Assembly (NCBI GenBank): GCA_945872375.1
Contig: CAMBYR010000040.1
Coordinates: 1 to 11,967 of the forward strand
Source: an uncultured Blautia sp.
Lineage (GTDB): Bacteria; Bacillota; Clostridia; Lachnospirales; Lachnospiraceae
DNA: 11,967 nt
Reading direction: 5' to 3'
The notes under the pieces are model-generated. The model saw only the letters and a list, made by a program, of their open reading frames with translations, ran no database searches and had not been told where the DNA came from. A program made the position numbers and the translations under genes. Positions within the stretch are counted from its first letter, which is position 1, and each line of letters begins with the position of its first letter. Positions 1 to 7,090 of this stretch are shown here, piece after piece.

Positions 1-39
1 ATAGGCAGTCACAATTCCATATGCATCTGGTCGCATCCC

Positions 40-55
40 GCCCGGAGGGCTTTTT
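40..55 (+). terminator. Short GC-rich intrinsic terminator (plus strand)
   Basis: GCCC (40-43), loop GGA and GGGC (47-50) form a 4-bp GC-only stem followed by five T (51-55). This is the shape of a minimal rho-independent terminator for a plus-strand gene ending left of the window. The stem is short, and the upstream gene cannot be seen. The T-run is also the outer end of the large palindrome at 51-100. Confidence 0.4.
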
Positions 56-100
56 CATATCATAGGAACATTACGGAGTAATTTCCTATGATATGAAAAA
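51..100. repeat. Near-perfect 50-bp palindrome
   Basis: The 18-bp arms at 51-68 and 83-100 are exact reverse complements. After one unpaired base (C69) the stem continues with ATTAC (70-74) and GTAAT (78-82) around a GGA loop, giving 23 bp in all. The stem is AT-rich and ends in T5 on the left and A5 on the right. It lies between a plus-strand terminator (40-55) and a minus-strand terminator (96-120) and shares their T/A runs. It could be a bidirectional terminator core or a small palindromic element. Confidence 0.75.
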
Positions 101-120
101 AGTGCGGACAAAACCCACAC
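96..120 (-). terminator. Intrinsic terminator (minus strand)
   Basis: Read on the minus strand, GTGTGG (120-115) pairs with CCGCAC (107-102), with one G-U pair and a 7-nt loop, followed by six T (101-96). It is the first good U-tract terminator downstream of the NSS transporter and the possible small ORF at 131-274, so it probably ends that transcript. Confidence 0.6.
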
Positions 121-130
121 TCTTCTATAC

Positions 131-274
131 TCACTGCATACACAGCCCTTCCGGAATCCATTTCCGAACTGCCTGTGCATTCTGTGCAATATAAACCCGA
201 GTCGCTTCCATGAACGCTGAGGTGAGAGTGAACTCTGCTTTGTTTTCTTCACGTACTTGTATACAATAACACAT
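131..274 (-). CDS. Possible 47-residue small protein, unknown function
   Basis: An ATG at 274 opens a 47-codon frame ending at TGA 133-131. The translation begins MCYCIQVREENKAEF and ends AVRKWIPEGLCMQ. Its composition is like a soluble, mildly charged protein, with no membrane segment and cysteines at residues 2, 4 and 45. It lies 44 bp downstream of the NSS transporter and stops just before the minus-strand terminator at 96-120, so it would be the last cistron of that transcript. Against it, no Shine-Dalgarno sequence lies at proper spacing before the ATG, and the frame stays open upstream into the transporter's 3' end, so it could be the tail of a decayed gene. I do not recognise the family. 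It does not resemble the hydrophobic MetS-type small subunits found beside some NSS transporters. Confidence 0.35.
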   Translation of the reverse strand: MCYCIQVREENKAEFTLTSAFMEATRVYIAQNAQAVRKWIPEGLCMQ

Positions 275-284
275 CCACTGGCTG

Positions 285-320
285 AAAGTCAAGAGGAAAT
301 TTGCATTTCCTCCTGACTTT
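285..320 (-). terminator. Hairpin at the transporter stop codon
   Basis: The 16-nt arms 285-300 and 305-320 pair with one mismatch (G-U on one strand) around a 4-nt loop. On the minus strand the hairpin starts within the stop codon of the NSS transporter. Only three T follow it, so it is a weak terminator or a 3'-end stabilising structure; a U-tract terminator follows at 96-120. Confidence 0.5.
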
Positions 321-1674
321 ACACGCTGATGGCTCCCATAGCTTCCATGACTGCAAAAACCAGAATCGCCACAAGACAGATCGGCGCTGCAAAACGGATC
401 ATGAAAACATAAAACTTCCTGATTTTCAGCGGACCGTTGAGTTCCACTTCCTCAATGATGGTTTTGGGCTTGATGATATAGCCCACAAAAATACAGGTCA
501 GAAATGCCACTACAGGCATCAGAACACTGTTGCTGACAAAATCACAAAAATCCAGAAGGCTCATGCCCAGAGGCGCAATAAAGCTCCAGATGCCAAATCC
601 CAGGGAAACCGGAATTCCCACTGCCAGGATAAAAATCATGATGGCAACACATGTTTTCTTTCTGTTCCAGCCCAGACGGTCCATAAGAATCGAAACCAGC
701 GTTTCCGCCAGAGAAATGGAGGATGTCAGAGCGGCGAACAGTACAAGCAGGAAAAATACGGCACCGATCACGGTTCCGAATTTCATGCTTTCGAATACCT
801 TTGGAAGTGTAATGAACATCAGGCTGGGACCCTTTCCAAGAGCCTCCTCGCTTCCGCCGGAAAATGTGAAGACCGCCGGAATGATCATCAGACCGGCCAT
901 AAAGGCAATTCCCGTATCAAAAAGCTCGATCTGACGCACGGACTTCTCCAGAGGAGCATCCTTTTTCATGTAAGAGCCATATGTGATCATAATTCCCATC
1001 GCAAGCGACATGGAGTAGAAAAGCTGTCCCATGGCTGCCAGCACCGTGGTGGCACTGAAACGGCTGAAATCCGGTTTCAGATAATACACAAGACCATCCA
1101 TGGCTCCCGGCTGCATCATACCAAAAACAGAGATGACGATCGTCATAAGGATCAGGATCGGCATCATCAGGCGGCTTGCCTTTTCGATTCCCTTTTCCAC
1201 ACCCAGAATAACGATTACCATCGTAAGCAGCGCATAAATGACAAAAAAGATCACCGGAGCTGCCGGCTGAGTGATAAATCCGGTAAAATAGTCATCCGAA
1301 GCGGAGGCTGTCACCTGACCGGTAAGAAATACGGTAAAATACTTCAGTACCCATCCGCCGATGACACAGTAATATGGGGTAATAATAAACGGTACCAGGC
1401 TGGACAGATATCCCAAAAATCGGAATCGTTTGTCAAGAGCACCATATGCTCCCACCGCACTGAGTTTTGTCTTCCTTCCAATTGCGATTTCCGTAATCAT
1501 CAGTGCAAAACCGAAAGTGACGGCAAGCACCAGATACACCAGCAAAAAAATTCCTCCTCCATATTTTGCAGCCAGATATGGAAATCTCCATAAATTGCCA
1601 AGGCCTACCGCAGAACCGGCGGCCGCAAGAACAAATCCCAGCCTGTTTGTAAAGCTGCCCCTCTGTTTCTCCAT
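319..1674 (-). CDS. NSS-family sodium-dependent transporter (LeuT fold)
   Basis: The protein has 451 residues, normal for bacterial neurotransmitter:sodium symporters, with about 11 hydrophobic segments. The N-terminus carries the family signature: residues 20-27 (GSAVGLGN) followed by LWRFPYL match the unwound TM1 that binds Na+ and substrate in LeuT, with the same numbering for Ala22, Val23 and Asn27. A TM2 acidic residue (E62 in MITEIAIGR) and a TM6 motif (GQLFYSMSLAMG, then MITYGSY) also fit. Members import amino acids or related small molecules with Na+ at the cytoplasmic membrane; the substrate cannot be read from sequence. AAAGGGG (1681-1687) is a good ribosome-binding site 6 nt before the ATG. 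The gene is divergent from the DUF1540 gene and has no clear link to the fucoside locus. Confidence 0.92.
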   Translation of the reverse strand: MEKQRGSFTNRLGFVLAAAGSAVGLGNLWRFPYLAAKYGGGIFLLVYLVLAVTFGFALMITEIAIGRKTKLSAVGAYGALDKRFRFLGYLSSLVPFIITPYYCVIGGWVLKYFTVFLTGQVTASASDDYFTGFITQPAAPVIFFVIYALLTMVIVILGVEKGIEKASRLMMPILILMTIVISVFGMMQPGAMDGLVYYLKPDFSRFSATTVLAAMGQLFYSMSLAMGIMITYGSYMKKDAPLEKSVRQIELFDTGIAFMAGLMIIPAVFTFSGGSEEALGKGPSLMFITLPKVFESMKFGTVIGAVFFLLVLFAALTSSISLAETLVSILMDRLGWNRKKTCVAIMIFILAVGIPVSLGFGIWSFIAPLGMSLLDFCDFVSNSVLMPVVAFLTCIFVGYIIKPKTIIEEVELNGPLKIRKFYVFMIRFAAPICLVAILVFAVMEAMGAISV

Positions 1675-1717
1675 AACAATCCCCTTTCAAATACATTTTT
1701 AACAAAAACACAAACGT

Positions 1718-1738
1718 AGTATAACACATTTTCGTCAA
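1718..1738 (-). promoter_or_regulatory. Weak promoter candidate for the NSS transporter
   Basis: On the minus strand a TATACT hexamer (1723-1718) lies 44 bp upstream of the start codon. A TTGACG (1738-1733) is present but only 9 bp away, too close to be its -35 box, and a 17-bp spacing gives only a poor match. The hexamer is a plausible -10, but the assignment is weak. Confidence 0.25.
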
Positions 1739-1851
1739 TAATACCACTGATTTCTTCTTTTCTTATGCATAATTCGGCTTTTTCCGGGAAGACTATCTCT
1801 ATATCGGCTTCCGTCATGCAGGGATCCTGCCATAACGAGGCCGTATTATCA

Positions 1852-1860
1852 AAAGGAGGT
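1852..1860 (+). promoter_or_regulatory. Strong ribosome-binding site of the DUF1540 gene
   Basis: AAAGGAGGT lies 7 nt before the ATG at 1868 and is nearly a full match to the 16S anti-Shine-Dalgarno sequence. The 193-bp divergent region upstream (1675-1867) shows only this, a small GCAGG/CCTGC hairpin (1818-1830) and no convincing plus-strand promoter; TATTAT at 1844-1849 lacks a -35. Confidence 0.7.
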
Positions 1861-1867
1861 ATCTTAT

Positions 1868-2194
1868 ATGACTATTTTAACATGTTCTGCAACGACCTGT
1901 CTGTACAATGAAAACCATCTTTGTTCCAGAGGTGAAATTGAAGTAACCGGTGAACAGGCAAAAAGCCCGGATGAAACCGCCTGCGGAAGCTTCCGTGAAC
2001 GAGGCTCTTCTGCCTCCAACAGTACAGGCTCTTCCTCCGGCTGCGGCTGCGAAAAAATTCAGATCGACTGTAAGGCTCAGGAGTGTACCTACAACAGCAG
2101 CTGCAAATGTACGGCTGCAGCCATTGACATTGCAGGCCAGAAGGCCATTACCTCTCAGGACACCAAATGCGGCACCTTCTCCTGCCAGTGCTGA
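1868..2194 (+). CDS. Tandem DUF1540 cysteine-rich protein
   Basis: This 108-residue protein is made of two DUF1540-like units. The first (about residues 4-42) has Cys 6, 11, 19 and 39; the second (about 66-104) has Cys 68, 73, 81 and 101. Each unit follows the pattern C-x4-C-x-Y-N, then a Cys, an I-x-(V/I)-x-G strand and a final C-G-(S/T)-F. A Ser/Gly-rich linker (46-60) containing extra Cys separates them, and the C-terminus ends CQC. The cysteine spacing suggests metal binding, but the family has no established function that I know of. It is common in Clostridia. There is no signal peptide or membrane segment. The gene has its own strong RBS and ends at a bidirectional terminator shared with the convergent fucosidase operon. 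Confidence 0.85.
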   Translation: MTILTCSATTCLYNENHLCSRGEIEVTGEQAKSPDETACGSFRERGSSASNSTGSSSGCGCEKIQIDCKAQECTYNSSCKCTAAAIDIAGQKAITSQDTKCGTFSCQC

Positions 2195-2221
2195 TCCCAT
2201 CTTCATATAGTTTTCAACATC

Positions 2222-2251
2222 AAAAAGAGGGCCGCAAAAGCCCTCTTTTTT
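2222..2251. terminator. Bidirectional intrinsic terminator
   Basis: AAAAAGAGGGC (2222-2232) and GCCCTCTTTTT (2240-2250) form a perfect 11-bp stem with a 7-nt loop. T-runs follow on both strands, so it can end the DUF1540 gene (stop at 2194) on plus and the fucosidase operon (stop at 2286) on minus. Confidence 0.9.
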
Positions 2252-2285
2252 ACAGGAAGCAAATATTCCGCCATTCCTTTAAATC

Positions 2286-3785
2286 CTATTCGATCTCAAT
2301 TTTCAGCACCGCAGGCATGTCGCCGAAATCAAATCCTTTTCCACATCCGATATCCAGCGCCTCATTGCGGAAAAATACCGGATGCAGACCCGTTCCCAGA
2401 AGTTCCACGTCACGGATCGTCGTCTTCAGAAGCTCCTGATGTTTTCCCATACATCGTATATGGAGTTCTCCGTCTTCCGGCCACTTCAGGACGACGACAT
2501 AAATATGATTTCCCCTGCAGGTAAACCGGAAATCTTCACTGGTAAAAGCTTTATCATAGGTATCCATAAAACTTCCCTCCGGAACGGCCGTAGGGCCTTC
2601 CCCGAAGATTTTCCAGGGCTTTGTATCGTAAATCGCTTCTCCGTTTACCTTCAGCCATTTTCCGATTTCCCTGAGAATCTGTGCATCCTCCTCCGGGATC
2701 GTGCCGTCTGCTTTTGGTCCCACATTCAAAAGCAAAGCCCCGTTTTTGCTGACCACATCCACAAGGTCCATCACGATGTCGGAAGCCTTTTTATAATCAT
2801 TTCCTTCTGTATAGCCCCAGGAATTCTTTGCAACAGAGGTATCATTCTGCCAGAAATCCGGAGTAATATGATCCAGCTGACCTCTCTCCAGATCCCGTAC
2901 CGCACTGCCTTTTACATAGGCATCAAACTTTGCATCAATCGCAACCTCTTCGCCCCACTCGGCAGCCCTGTTATAATAATAAGCCGCAAACTTACGCAGA
3001 TATGGCTTCCACGCGTACACCTGGATCCACCAGTCGAAAAAGATCAGTTTCGGACGATAGGAATCCACGATCTCACAGGTTCGAAGCAGCCAGTCCTCCA
3101 TAAATTCCTCTGTGGGAGGATTATCATAAAGATCATCATGATTTCTCGTGATCCCCTCTGCCGGCCAGTACAGAGATTCCCTGGAGGCAGCATCATCTCT
3201 GCCCTCTGATAAGGCTCCCATCTCCTCATATACATCACTTTCCGGAATCTGCCGGCCACCGTTGAAGAACCAGAAATGCTCGGCACGATGAGAGGAAGCT
3301 CCCAGTACCATTCCCTTTCCTTCCACTTCTTTCTTCAGTTCTCCCAATACATCCCGCTTCGGTCCCATCTCTTTCGAGTTCCAGCGGCTCAGCTGGCTGG
3401 CATACATCTGGAATCCGTCATGATGCTCTGCCACAGGAACCACAAATTTTGCTCCGGCCTCTTTGAACAGGTCTGCCCATTCCTTTGGATCAAATTTTTC
3501 TGCGCGGAACATGGGAATAAAATCCTGATATCCGAATTTGTTCAGCGGCCCGTATTTCTCCAGATGATGCAGGTTCTCCTTCGAACCCTTCTGATAAACC
3601 TTTCTCGGATACCACTCATCACCGAATGCCGGAACGCTGTAAACGCCCCAGTGAATAAATATCCCGAATTTTCCCTTTTCGTACCACTTTGGAGTGGGGT
3701 GCTCACAGAGCGAATCCCAGGTGTCCGTATACGGTCCTCTCTGAATGACGGATTCGATCTCTTTCAGATATTCTTTTTTGTCCAT
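2286..3785 (-). CDS. GH29 alpha-L-fucosidase, divergent type (third of three)
   Basis: This 499-residue cytoplasmic protein (no signal peptide) is a glycoside hydrolase family 29 enzyme, a retaining exo-alpha-L-fucosidase family. The barrel opens with GKFGIFIHWGVYS (His45), then AEHHDGF (His121, His122) and LIFFDWW with Asp251 at the nucleophile position, followed by WQNDTS-x4-NSWGY and LLLNVGP. A C-terminal beta domain covers about residues 375-499. Glu300 (DLERG) is one acid/base candidate, not proven. It differs from the other two fucosidases here: Glu for Lys before HHDGF, GASSHRAEHFWFF where they have GIY(F/Y), and a long insertion around residues 170-220. A TTG at 3803 is in frame, but GGAGG (3797-3801) overlaps it and is 11 nt before the ATG at 3785, which I prefer. 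It is the last gene of the operon. Confidence 0.9.
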   Translation of the reverse strand: MDKKEYLKEIESVIQRGPYTDTWDSLCEHPTPKWYEKGKFGIFIHWGVYSVPAFGDEWYPRKVYQKGSKENLHHLEKYGPLNKFGYQDFIPMFRAEKFDPKEWADLFKEAGAKFVVPVAEHHDGFQMYASQLSRWNSKEMGPKRDVLGELKKEVEGKGMVLGASSHRAEHFWFFNGGRQIPESDVYEEMGALSEGRDDAASRESLYWPAEGITRNHDDLYDNPPTEEFMEDWLLRTCEIVDSYRPKLIFFDWWIQVYAWKPYLRKFAAYYYNRAAEWGEEVAIDAKFDAYVKGSAVRDLERGQLDHITPDFWQNDTSVAKNSWGYTEGNDYKKASDIVMDLVDVVSKNGALLLNVGPKADGTIPEEDAQILREIGKWLKVNGEAIYDTKPWKIFGEGPTAVPEGSFMDTYDKAFTSEDFRFTCRGNHIYVVVLKWPEDGELHIRCMGKHQELLKTTIRDVELLGTGLHPVFFRNEALDIGCGKGFDFGDMPAVLKIEIE

Positions 3786-3810
3786 ATCAGTTATTTCCTC
3801 CAATACAGCA

Positions 3811-3848
3811 ACAGCAGCCTTCTGTCAGAAGGACATAAAGGCTGCTGT
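3811..3848 (-). promoter_or_regulatory. Intercistronic hairpin between two fucosidase genes
   Basis: Perfect 11-nt arms ACAGCAGCCTT (3811-3821) and AAGGCTGCTGT (3838-3848) enclose a loop that overlaps a second possible hairpin, CCTTCT/AGAAGG (3818-3823 and 3827-3832). The two cannot fully form together. No U-tract follows on the minus strand, so this looks like an RNA processing or stabilising element rather than a terminator. It fills the 71-bp gap between the second and third GH29 genes. Confidence 0.7.
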
Positions 3849-3856
3849 ACCGATGA

Positions 3857-5194
3857 TTACTCTTTCATTTCCACTTCCAGCACATAATCCACAGGATCCG
3901 GAAGTACGGGATCCGGTCCAAGATCTACAAACGCGATGTCCGGATAATCGCTGTGCATCCATGCAGTTGACAGCGGTATCTCATGTCCGTCATCCAGCGC
4001 ACGTACTTTGACAATTTTATCCTTGTCAAATCCGATCAGCGGAAGCGGTCCCAGTGTATTTTCATAAATATGTACATAGTATTTATTGCCGTTTCTGGTC
4101 ACACGGCCATAGTCCGGTTTCGGAATATTGGCTGCCGGTGAACATCCATAAATACTGTCATGATTTTTATCCATCCAGCGTCCGATCTCAGCCAGGATCT
4201 CGGAAGATTCCTTCGGGAATTTGCCCTTTGCGTCCGGTCCCACATTCAGGATCATGTTTCCGCCCTTGGAAACGCACTCTACCAACTTCTTGATCAGCAT
4301 GGAAGCCGGTTTATAATAATGATCATTTGCACAGTATCCCCAGTTATTATTCATGGTGAAGCATGCTTCCCATACCATGGGATTGCCTTCGATATCGCAG
4401 ATTCCTTCCGGCGGAATGATCTGTTCCGGGCTTACAAAGTCGCCATGGAACGGCTTCGGACAGCATTCATATAAAGAACCGCGTCCCTCTCCGCTTGCTT
4501 CCAGACGGTTGTCAATGATAATTCCCGGCTGAAGGCTTCGAACCATGCTTACAAGATCGGTTGCTCCCCATTTTTCTCCTCTCATATCGTCGTAAGAGAA
4601 GTCAAACCAGATGATATCGATCTTTCCGTAATTTGTACAGATTTCTTCCACCTGATTGTAGAGATATTCCACATAACGGGAGAAATCACGGTTTTCATTG
4701 CCGCATTCCGGATGATTTCTCATCGGATGATTTTTATCCTGATAATGTGGATAATCCGGATGATGCCAGTCAAGAAGCGTGAAATAAATACCCACTCTCA
4801 GTCCCTCTTCACGGAGAGCCTCCACATATTCTTTGATAAGGTCCCTTCCTGCAGGCGTATTGGTTGCCTTATAATCCGTATACTTACTGTCGAACAGACA
4901 GAAACCGTCATGATGCTTTGCAGTCAGCACCACATATTTCATGCCGGCAGCTTTGGCTTCTTTTGCCCACTGTTTCGGATTATAGTCTCTGGCATCAAAT
5001 TCTTTCATAAATGGAAGATATTCTTCCTCGGGAATTTCTTCAATACTGCGCACCCACTCTCCTCTTGCAGGGATGGAATAGAGACCCCAGTGGATGAACA
5101 TACCAAAACGTGCATCCTGATACCACTCCACACGTTTATTATATTCATTTCTGTCAAACTCATATTTCTGATATTTATTTCTATCCTGATACAT
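3857..5194 (-). CDS. GH29 alpha-L-fucosidase (second of three)
   Basis: This 445-residue enzyme shows the classic GH29 landmarks: ARFGMFIHWGLYSIPA (His35), LTAKHHDGF (His94, His95), YFTLLDWHHPDY, and IDIIWFD with Asp198 as the predicted catalytic nucleophile. WEACFTMNNNWGY follows (Glu276 is a possible acid/base), then NMILNVGP. A short beta domain covers about 355-445. No signal peptide is present, so it should act in the cytoplasm on imported fucosides. Two ATGs lie 6 bp apart. GGAGG (5203-5207) is only 2 nt from the one at 5200 but 8 nt from the one at 5194, so 5194 is chosen. It starts 20 bp after the permease gene, which supports co-transcription with the transporter. Linkage preference cannot be read from sequence alone. 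Confidence 0.93.
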   Translation of the reverse strand: MYQDRNKYQKYEFDRNEYNKRVEWYQDARFGMFIHWGLYSIPARGEWVRSIEEIPEEEYLPFMKEFDARDYNPKQWAKEAKAAGMKYVVLTAKHHDGFCLFDSKYTDYKATNTPAGRDLIKEYVEALREEGLRVGIYFTLLDWHHPDYPHYQDKNHPMRNHPECGNENRDFSRYVEYLYNQVEEICTNYGKIDIIWFDFSYDDMRGEKWGATDLVSMVRSLQPGIIIDNRLEASGEGRGSLYECCPKPFHGDFVSPEQIIPPEGICDIEGNPMVWEACFTMNNNWGYCANDHYYKPASMLIKKLVECVSKGGNMILNVGPDAKGKFPKESSEILAEIGRWMDKNHDSIYGCSPAANIPKPDYGRVTRNGNKYYVHIYENTLGPLPLIGFDKDKIVKVRALDDGHEIPLSTAWMHSDYPDIAFVDLGPDPVLPDPVDYVLEVEMKE

Positions 5195-5214
5195 GATCAT
5201 TTCCTCCTGAAATT

Positions 5215-6069
5215 TTATCCTTTAATTGCGCCCGACAACATACCTTTTTCAATCTGTTTATGGAAAAGAATGTAGATCAGCACCATTGGGATTACCGACA
5301 TGACAACGAATGCGAACTGGTTTCCGATTTCCTGAGAATGGGTGGATGAGAAGTTCAGCATTGCGCGTGATACGGTAAAGAATTTAGAATCTGTCATCAT
5401 GATCATAGAGAATACCAGCTCACTGTATCCTGCAATAAAGATGAAGATCGCTTCTGTAGCAACGATCGGTTTGCAGACAGGGAAAAGGATTCTCCAGAGA
5501 AGAGACCAGTTGCTGCAGCCATCTATGATCGCAGCCTCGTCCAGATTCCTTGAAATTCCGTCCATAAATCCTGTATACAGGAAGATCGCCTGCGACATAT
5601 TGAATGCCACATAGATCAGGATCAGGAAGAACAGATTGTTCTTTGCATTCAGTCCTGTTGCAAGATTGTTGATCGGAATCAGAGTACAATGTACCGGAAC
5701 CATAACACCGATCATAAAGAAAAGATATACGAATTTCAGGAATTTATAATCTTTTCTTGACAGAATATAGGCAGCCATCATACCAACCACCGTATTCGCC
5801 ACTGTTGTCAGCGATGCCACGATCAGAGAGTTGGTAATGGTTCTCAGCGCATCCGCTGTCTTATTTGCATTAATATAGTTCTCAATCAGAAACTCTTTCG
5901 GCCAGCTCATCAGATTCAGATAAATTTCTGCTTTTGATTTAAACGAAGCCAGGATCGTAACTGCTACAGGGAACAGTGTCATAAACGTCCAGAAAATAGC
6001 AATGATATAAAGTACCACGGTTGCTGTGCGTACTTTGTGCTTATTCTTTTTACCAATTGTTTCTGCCAT
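5215..6069 (-). CDS. Sugar ABC transporter permease, MalG type
   Basis: This 284-residue inner-membrane subunit has six likely transmembrane segments. The first (about 16-40) is followed by ASFKSKAEIY, typical of MalG/COG0395 permeases. The cytoplasmic EAA loop that docks the ATPase is at residues 178-197 (EAAIIDG, ending in P197). The C-terminus KGMLSGAIKG is the usual ending of this family. It pairs with the MalF-type permease just upstream (17-bp gap) and with the binding protein to form the import channel. AAAGGAGG lies 6 nt before the ATG. No ATPase gene is nearby, which is common in Bacillota where one shared MsmX-like ATPase serves many sugar importers. Confidence 0.94.
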   Translation of the reverse strand: MAETIGKKNKHKVRTATVVLYIIAIFWTFMTLFPVAVTILASFKSKAEIYLNLMSWPKEFLIENYINANKTADALRTITNSLIVASLTTVANTVVGMMAAYILSRKDYKFLKFVYLFFMIGVMVPVHCTLIPINNLATGLNAKNNLFFLILIYVAFNMSQAIFLYTGFMDGISRNLDEAAIIDGCSNWSLLWRILFPVCKPIVATEAIFIFIAGYSELVFSMIMMTDSKFFTVSRAMLNFSSTHSQEIGNQFAFVVMSVIPMVLIYILFHKQIEKGMLSGAIKG

Positions 6070-6086
6070 GATGATCCTCCTTTCTG

Positions 6087-7010
6087 CTACATTGCAAGAT
6101 CCTTGTCTTCACGGAATATACGGTTTGTCACGATACTTAAGACAACCCCAAGAACAAGCAGGATCACACCATAAGCACTGCTTCGTCCAAAAAGTTTATA
6201 AGAAAAGCCCTGTGAATACAGCATGATTGACGGCGTAGAACTGATATCATTCGGGCCGCCTCGTGTCATAGCCCAGATAATATCAAATACCTTCAGACAT
6301 CCGGTAATACACAGAATCGAAAAAACCTTAAAAGAGTTCTTCATCAGAGGCAGAGTGATATAACGGATTCTCTGCCATCCGGTTGCACCGTCCAGAGCTG
6401 CGGCTTCATTCAGGTCTTCCGGAATGGCTACCAGACCTGCCGCAAAAATCAGCATGTTGTATCCTGCATACATCCATTCATTAACCAGGATTACGATCCA
6501 GACGTTCAGCGTTTTTACGGTCAGCACATCCGGGAGGGGCATATCAATGCCCAGAAGGTTTTCAATCGCATGGAACACGCCGAAATTCGGATTCAGCATA
6601 AAGGTCCACATCAATGCAACCGCTGTGGTTCCCAGCATACACGGCAGGAAATAGCAGGTACGGAAAAAGCTTGTTCCCTTGATTTTGGACGTTACAAGAA
6701 GAGCCAGCCCGAATGCCAGCGGCATCAGGATTACAAAACCACCGATCATAAAGTAAAAACTGTTCAGCATCGCATTCCAGAACATTTTATCCGTCACGAT
6801 CTTATAATAGTTTTCCATTCCAACCCATTCTTTTACTGCGCCGAACATTCCGTTCCATTTACGGAAGGAAAGGCTGAATGTATCAAACACCGGATAAATA
6901 ATAAATACAACACAGATCAGAATGGCGGGAAGCAGGAACAGGATTGAAATTGTCAGGTCTTTCTTGTCCAGTTTCTGTTTTACTTTTGGTACTGTACTTT
7001 TTTTCGACAT
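6087..7010 (-). CDS. Sugar ABC transporter permease, MalF type
   Basis: This 307-residue permease is of the MalF/UgpA (COG1175) type. The cytoplasmic N-terminus (1-19) leads into TM1 at about 20-40, then FSLSFRKWNG and a GMENYYKI segment typical of the family. The EAA loop is at 202-221 (EAAALDG, ending TLP), followed by the conserved MTRGGP motif at 248-253. AGGAGG is 8 nt before the ATG. It is separated from the binding-protein gene by 80 bp holding a U-tract hairpin, so its expression is probably lower than that of the binding protein. It should form a heterodimer with the MalG-type subunit encoded next. Confidence 0.94.
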   Translation of the reverse strand: MSKKSTVPKVKQKLDKKDLTISILFLLPAILICVVFIIYPVFDTFSLSFRKWNGMFGAVKEWVGMENYYKIVTDKMFWNAMLNSFYFMIGGFVILMPLAFGLALLVTSKIKGTSFFRTCYFLPCMLGTTAVALMWTFMLNPNFGVFHAIENLLGIDMPLPDVLTVKTLNVWIVILVNEWMYAGYNMLIFAAGLVAIPEDLNEAAALDGATGWQRIRYITLPLMKNSFKVFSILCITGCLKVFDIIWAMTRGGPNDISSTPSIMLYSQGFSYKLFGRSSAYGVILLVLGVVLSIVTNRIFREDKDLAM

Positions 7011-7029
7011 TCATATACCTCCTGTGAAA

Positions 7030-7059
7030 CAAAAAGGGGAAGCAGACGCTTCCCCTTTT
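7030..7059 (-). terminator. Attenuator-like terminator after the binding-protein gene
   Basis: AAAAGGGGAAGC (7032-7043) and GCTTCCCCTTTT (7048-7059) form a perfect 12-bp stem with a 4-nt loop. On the minus strand the T-run ends the right arm (TTTTTG). It lies inside the operon, between the binding protein (stop at 7091) and the permeases (start at 7010). It should terminate part of the transcripts or protect the 3' end of the upstream message, giving more binding protein than permease. Confidence 0.8.
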
Positions 7060-7090
7060 CCTATAGATTCAGTATCCGTTAACCCGGCGA

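Noticed and set aside
301..1593. 430-codon open frame on the plus strand
   Set aside because: It lies antisense to the NSS transporter; its translation is rich in His, Lys and Gln with no recognisable domain, while the minus frame has clear family motifs.
3786..3803. Six-residue N-terminal extension from a TTG start of the third GH29
   Set aside because: The TTG overlaps the GGAGG that serves the ATG at 3785, so it would have no ribosome-binding site of its own.
2382..5275. Several plus-strand frames of about 80-275 codons
   Set aside because: All are antisense to the GH29 genes, lack ribosome-binding sites and have no domain motifs.
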